DNA of 64,000 bases from Iodobacter fluviatilis (GTDB taxonomy: Bacteria > Pseudomonadota > Gammaproteobacteria > Burkholderiales > Chitinibacteraceae). Both the position numbers and the translations under genes were made by a program. The stretch is taken from NCBI RefSeq assembly GCF_900451195.1, contig NZ_UGHR01000001.1, forward strand, positions 2,356,001 through 2,420,000, in the 5' to 3' direction. The first letter of the stretch is position 1; every line of letters begins with the position of its first letter. The notes beneath the pieces were generated by a model, which had not been told where the DNA came from, did not search any database, and was given only the letters and a program-made list of their open reading frames with translations. Of the stretch, positions 59,053 through 64,000 are shown piece after piece.

Positions 59053-59916
59053 GTGTCGGTTGGGGTGATCTTAATTACGGGATGTTCAAGTGGAATAGGC
59101 TATGTAACGGCTCATGGATTAAAGGCCGCGGGGTGGCGTGTTTTTGCAACAGCCCGGGCCGATGCAGATGTGGAGCAGCTTAAGACTGAGGGTTTTGAGG
59201 CGCTGCAGCTTGATGTGGCTGATTCGGCTTCAATACAAAGTGCTGTTGCGGCGCTGCTTAAAAAAACGGGTGGGCGTATTGATGCCTTATTCAATAACGC
59301 GGGTTTTGGTGTGCCGGGCGCGGTGGAAGACCTTAGTAGGGAGGCGATGCGCCATCAGTTTGAAACCAATGTATTTGGTGCCATTGAGTTGACAAATGCC
59401 GTTTTGCCTCTGATGCGTCAGCAGGGCCACGGGCGCATTATATTTAATGGATCAGTGCTTGGCTTTGCAGCTATGCCTTACCGTGGTGCTTATAACGCGA
59501 GTAAATTTGCATTAGAAGGATTTGCAGATACGCTGCGGCAAGAAATGATGGGGAGTCATATTCATACTGTGCTTTTGCAGCCCGGCCCGATTACCAGCCG
59601 CTTCAGGGCCAATGCGCAGCAGCAATTTATGCGCTGGATTAGTGCAGATAAAAGCTTTCATCAGCCTTCATACCTAGCAATGCAGGCGCGTCTGGCGAAG
59701 GTGGGGCCTGTAGCTCCGTTTACTTTACCGGCCGAAGCGGTGCTGGCTGTTGTGATAAAGGCACTGAGTGCGCGCCGCCCGTCTGCTCGCTATCAAATAA
59801 CTACGCCAACAAAAGTGTTCTGGCTGCTTAAAAAAATCTTACCCGGGCGTTTGCTGGATTATATTTTATTAAAAGCATCGGGTGATGAGCCCGGATGTAG
59901 TTACGGGCGCTTGTAA
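59053..59916 (+). CDS. SDR-family NAD(P)-dependent oxidoreductase, retinol-dehydrogenase-like
   Basis: About 287 aa from the GTG at 59053, eight bases after AAAAGGA; the ATG at 59044 overlaps that site and is less likely. Classical SDR features: TGCSSGIG, DVADSAS, NNAGFGVPG, catalytic Ser in FNGSVLG, YNASK, and PGPITSRF. The C-terminal part (TTPTKVFWLLKKILP) is typical of the DHRS/retinol-dehydrogenase-like group that may contact membranes. The substrate is unknown. It is divergent from phbB. Confidence 0.85.
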   Translation: MSVGVILITGCSSGIGYVTAHGLKAAGWRVFATARADADVEQLKTEGFEALQLDVADSASIQSAVAALLKKTGGRIDALFNNAGFGVPGAVEDLSREAMRHQFETNVFGAIELTNAVLPLMRQQGHGRIIFNGSVLGFAAMPYRGAYNASKFALEGFADTLRQEMMGSHIHTVLLQPGPITSRFRANAQQQFMRWISADKSFHQPSYLAMQARLAKVGPVAPFTLPAEAVLAVVIKALSARRPSARYQITTPTKVFWLLKKILPGRLLDYILLKASGDEPGCSYGRL

Positions 59917-60081
59917 ATGCCATGTGATTTCTACACTTGATTTTTAATTTTTAACGCCAAAAAGTATGTTTTCGGTGCGGAAACGGCGTTTTTACTGGGT
60001 TTGATCGCGAGTCAACCCCATTTGGAGCAAATAATGAGTCTTTTTTTTGGTGGACGCACAAAGTCAGGCGCTTGTCGAGAA

Positions 60082-61790
<1,709 letters not shown>

Positions 61791-61792
61791 AA

Positions 61793-61863
61793 CCGTGAGG
61801 GGTAGGTGTGAGGGGCCAGGAGGAACTCCCTCTCACCTTACACCTTACTCCTCACTCCTCACG
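61793..61863. repeat. Large imperfect palindrome between pyrG and kdsA
   Basis: CCGTGAGGGGTAGGTGTGAGG on the left pairs with the CCTTACTCC...CTCACTCCTCACGG part on the right, leaving a short GGCCAGGAGG-type loop. The whole 82-bp gap is almost entirely this structure; it ends 10 bp before the kdsA ATG. Confidence 0.8.
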
Positions 61864-61872
61864 GAGCGAAAA

Positions 61873-62712
61873 ATGAAATTATGTGGCTTTGAAGTCGGTA
61901 TCGATCAACCTTTCTTTTTGATCGCCGGCACCTGTGTGATTGAAAGCGAGCAAATGGCGCTGGATACAGCAGGTCAATTAAAAGAAATGACCGATGCATT
62001 GGGCATTCCTTTTATCTATAAATCCAGTTTTGATAAAGCAAATCGCAGCTCTGGCAAATCATTCCGCGGCTTAGGGATTGATGAAGGTCTGCGCATTTTG
62101 TCTGAAGTTAAAAAACAGATTGGCGTTCCAGTAATTACCGATGTGCATACTGAAGCCGAAGCGCCGATTGTGGCCAGCGTGGTCGATGTATTGCAAACCC
62201 CAGCCTTTTTGGCACGCCAGACTGATTTTATTCACGCAGTGTGCGCCACAGGCAAGCCGGTTAATATCAAAAAGGGCCAGTTTATGGCGCCTGGCGATAT
62301 GGTCAATGTGATTAATAAGGCGCGCGATGCAAACGGCGGGCTGGATAATCTGATGGTCTGCGAGCGCGGTGCATCATTTGGCTATAACACACTGGTCAGT
62401 GATATGCGTGGTTTAGCGATTATGCGTGAAACCGGCTGCCCGATTGTGTTTGATGCAACTCACTCGGTACAACAGCCAGGTGGGCAGGGCGATCGCTCGG
62501 GTGGTCAGCGTGAATTTGTGCCGGTATTGGCGCGTGCAGCGGTGGCGGCAGGGATTTCCGGATTATTTATGGAAACGCATCCAGATCCATCTAAAGCACT
62601 TTCGGACGGCCCGAATGCATGGCCTTTAGCCAGAATGAAAGAGCTACTGATTGTACTTAAAGACATTGATCGTGCAGTAAAAGGGCATGCTTTTATTGAG
62701 CACAGCTTGTAA
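61873..62712 (+). CDS. kdsA: 3-deoxy-8-phosphooctulonate (KDO-8-P) synthase
   Basis: 279 aa from the ATG at 61873, with GGAG eight bases upstream. Matches KdsA throughout: [63 protein letters not shown]. It condenses PEP and arabinose-5-phosphate to KDO-8-P for lipopolysaccharide, so the organism has an LPS core. The start lies just after the large palindrome, whose right arm ends near the ribosome site. A diverged copy of its last 25 codons follows 40 bp after the stop. Confidence 0.97.
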   Translation: MKLCGFEVGIDQPFFLIAGTCVIESEQMALDTAGQLKEMTDALGIPFIYKSSFDKANRSSGKSFRGLGIDEGLRILSEVKKQIGVPVITDVHTEAEAPIVASVVDVLQTPAFLARQTDFIHAVCATGKPVNIKKGQFMAPGDMVNVINKARDANGGLDNLMVCERGASFGYNTLVSDMRGLAIMRETGCPIVFDATHSVQQPGGQGDRSGGQREFVPVLARAAVAAGISGLFMETHPDPSKALSDGPNAWPLARMKELLIVLKDIDRAVKGHAFIEHSL

Positions 62713-62752
62713 TACCAAGCTCCGGTGGTGAATATATCCACCACTGGAACGA

Positions 62753-62836
62753 ATGAAATATTTGCTGATCGTACTCAAAGACAATCAATGTGCAGTTAAG
62801 GCACACTTGCTCATTGAACACTCGCTGTCATATTAA
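62753..62836 (+). pseudogene. Diverged duplicate of the kdsA 3' end (27-codon ORF)
   Basis: The frame MKYLLIVLKDNQCAVKAHLL then IEHSLSY aligns with the kdsA end [23 protein letters not shown] (in parts), with about two thirds identity. It starts with an in-frame ATG and ends in TAA, between a CCGGTGGTG/CACCACTGG hairpin (62721-62748) and eno. It is most simply a relic of an old partial duplication. Translation cannot be excluded. Confidence 0.75.
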
Positions 62837-62905
62837 GTGTGTAATTTAGTGTCGGAGTCATCCGGCAAGCCAGTCTTCAGACCAACTCTCCATATAGGTG
62901 TTTGA

Positions 62906-64000
<1,095 letters not shown>

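Overview
The window looks like a chromosome segment of a betaproteobacterium of the order Neisseriales, probably close to Iodobacter or another member of the Chitinibacteraceae. This rests on the gene order pyrG-kdsA-eno, a PHB-type acetoacetyl-CoA reductase, ArgP, and the style of the FHA/CDI proteins. The genus is an inference. No rRNA, tRNA or CRISPR array was seen.

Region 1 (1-10.6 kb) is ordinary chromosome: the 3' part of a RelA/SpoT-domain gene, a dienoyl-CoA isomerase-like crotonase, a DUF4442 thioesterase-like protein, an AraC regulator, a PEBP protein, ArgP, a GNAT acetyltransferase, a nucleoid-associated protein, a HemG flavodoxin, a YkgJ-like protein and a Fic enzyme. Two copies of a ~110-bp intergenic repeat and a MITE-like inverted repeat lie in the gaps.

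Region 2 (11.1-44 kb) is a contact-dependent inhibition (two-partner secretion) locus. It holds cdiB, a giant cdiA (5564 codons) with seven ~325-residue super-repeats, and a PoNi-like immunity gene for a PD-(D/E)XK (PoNe-like) DNase tip. Downstream lie four displaced cdiA 3' fragments. Three keep the pre-toxin block ending in an M(E/Q)NN motif and then switch to unrelated toxins. Module 1 has an unrecognised toxin and immunity protein. Module 2 has a RelA/SpoT-like nucleotide synthetase toxin followed by a 76-aa protein and an HD alarmone-hydrolase-like protein; its cdiA part is broken by an in-frame stop. Module 3 has a PD-(D/E)XK-like nuclease with an Imm49-like immunity protein. Module 4 is decayed and toxinless. 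Next to these are a possible orphan immunity gene and, on the minus strand, an Ntox30-like/Stv-like pair with a poly-A frameshift.

Region 3 (44.3-47.8 kb) is housekeeping again: ettA, a secreted protein and an antibiotic-biosynthesis-monooxygenase-like gene.

Region 4 (47.95-57.7 kb) is a sedentary chromosomal integron. intI is on the plus strand, attI precedes it, and 14 cassettes separated by 13 attC sites run leftward on the minus strand. The array ends against a truncated MAPEG-family gene. Two cassettes are related and have no usable ORF.

Region 5 (57.9-64 kb) is core metabolism: phbB with a 24-bp tandem repeat at its 3' end, an SDR gene, pyrG, kdsA (followed by a diverged copy of its own 3' end) and the 5' part of eno.
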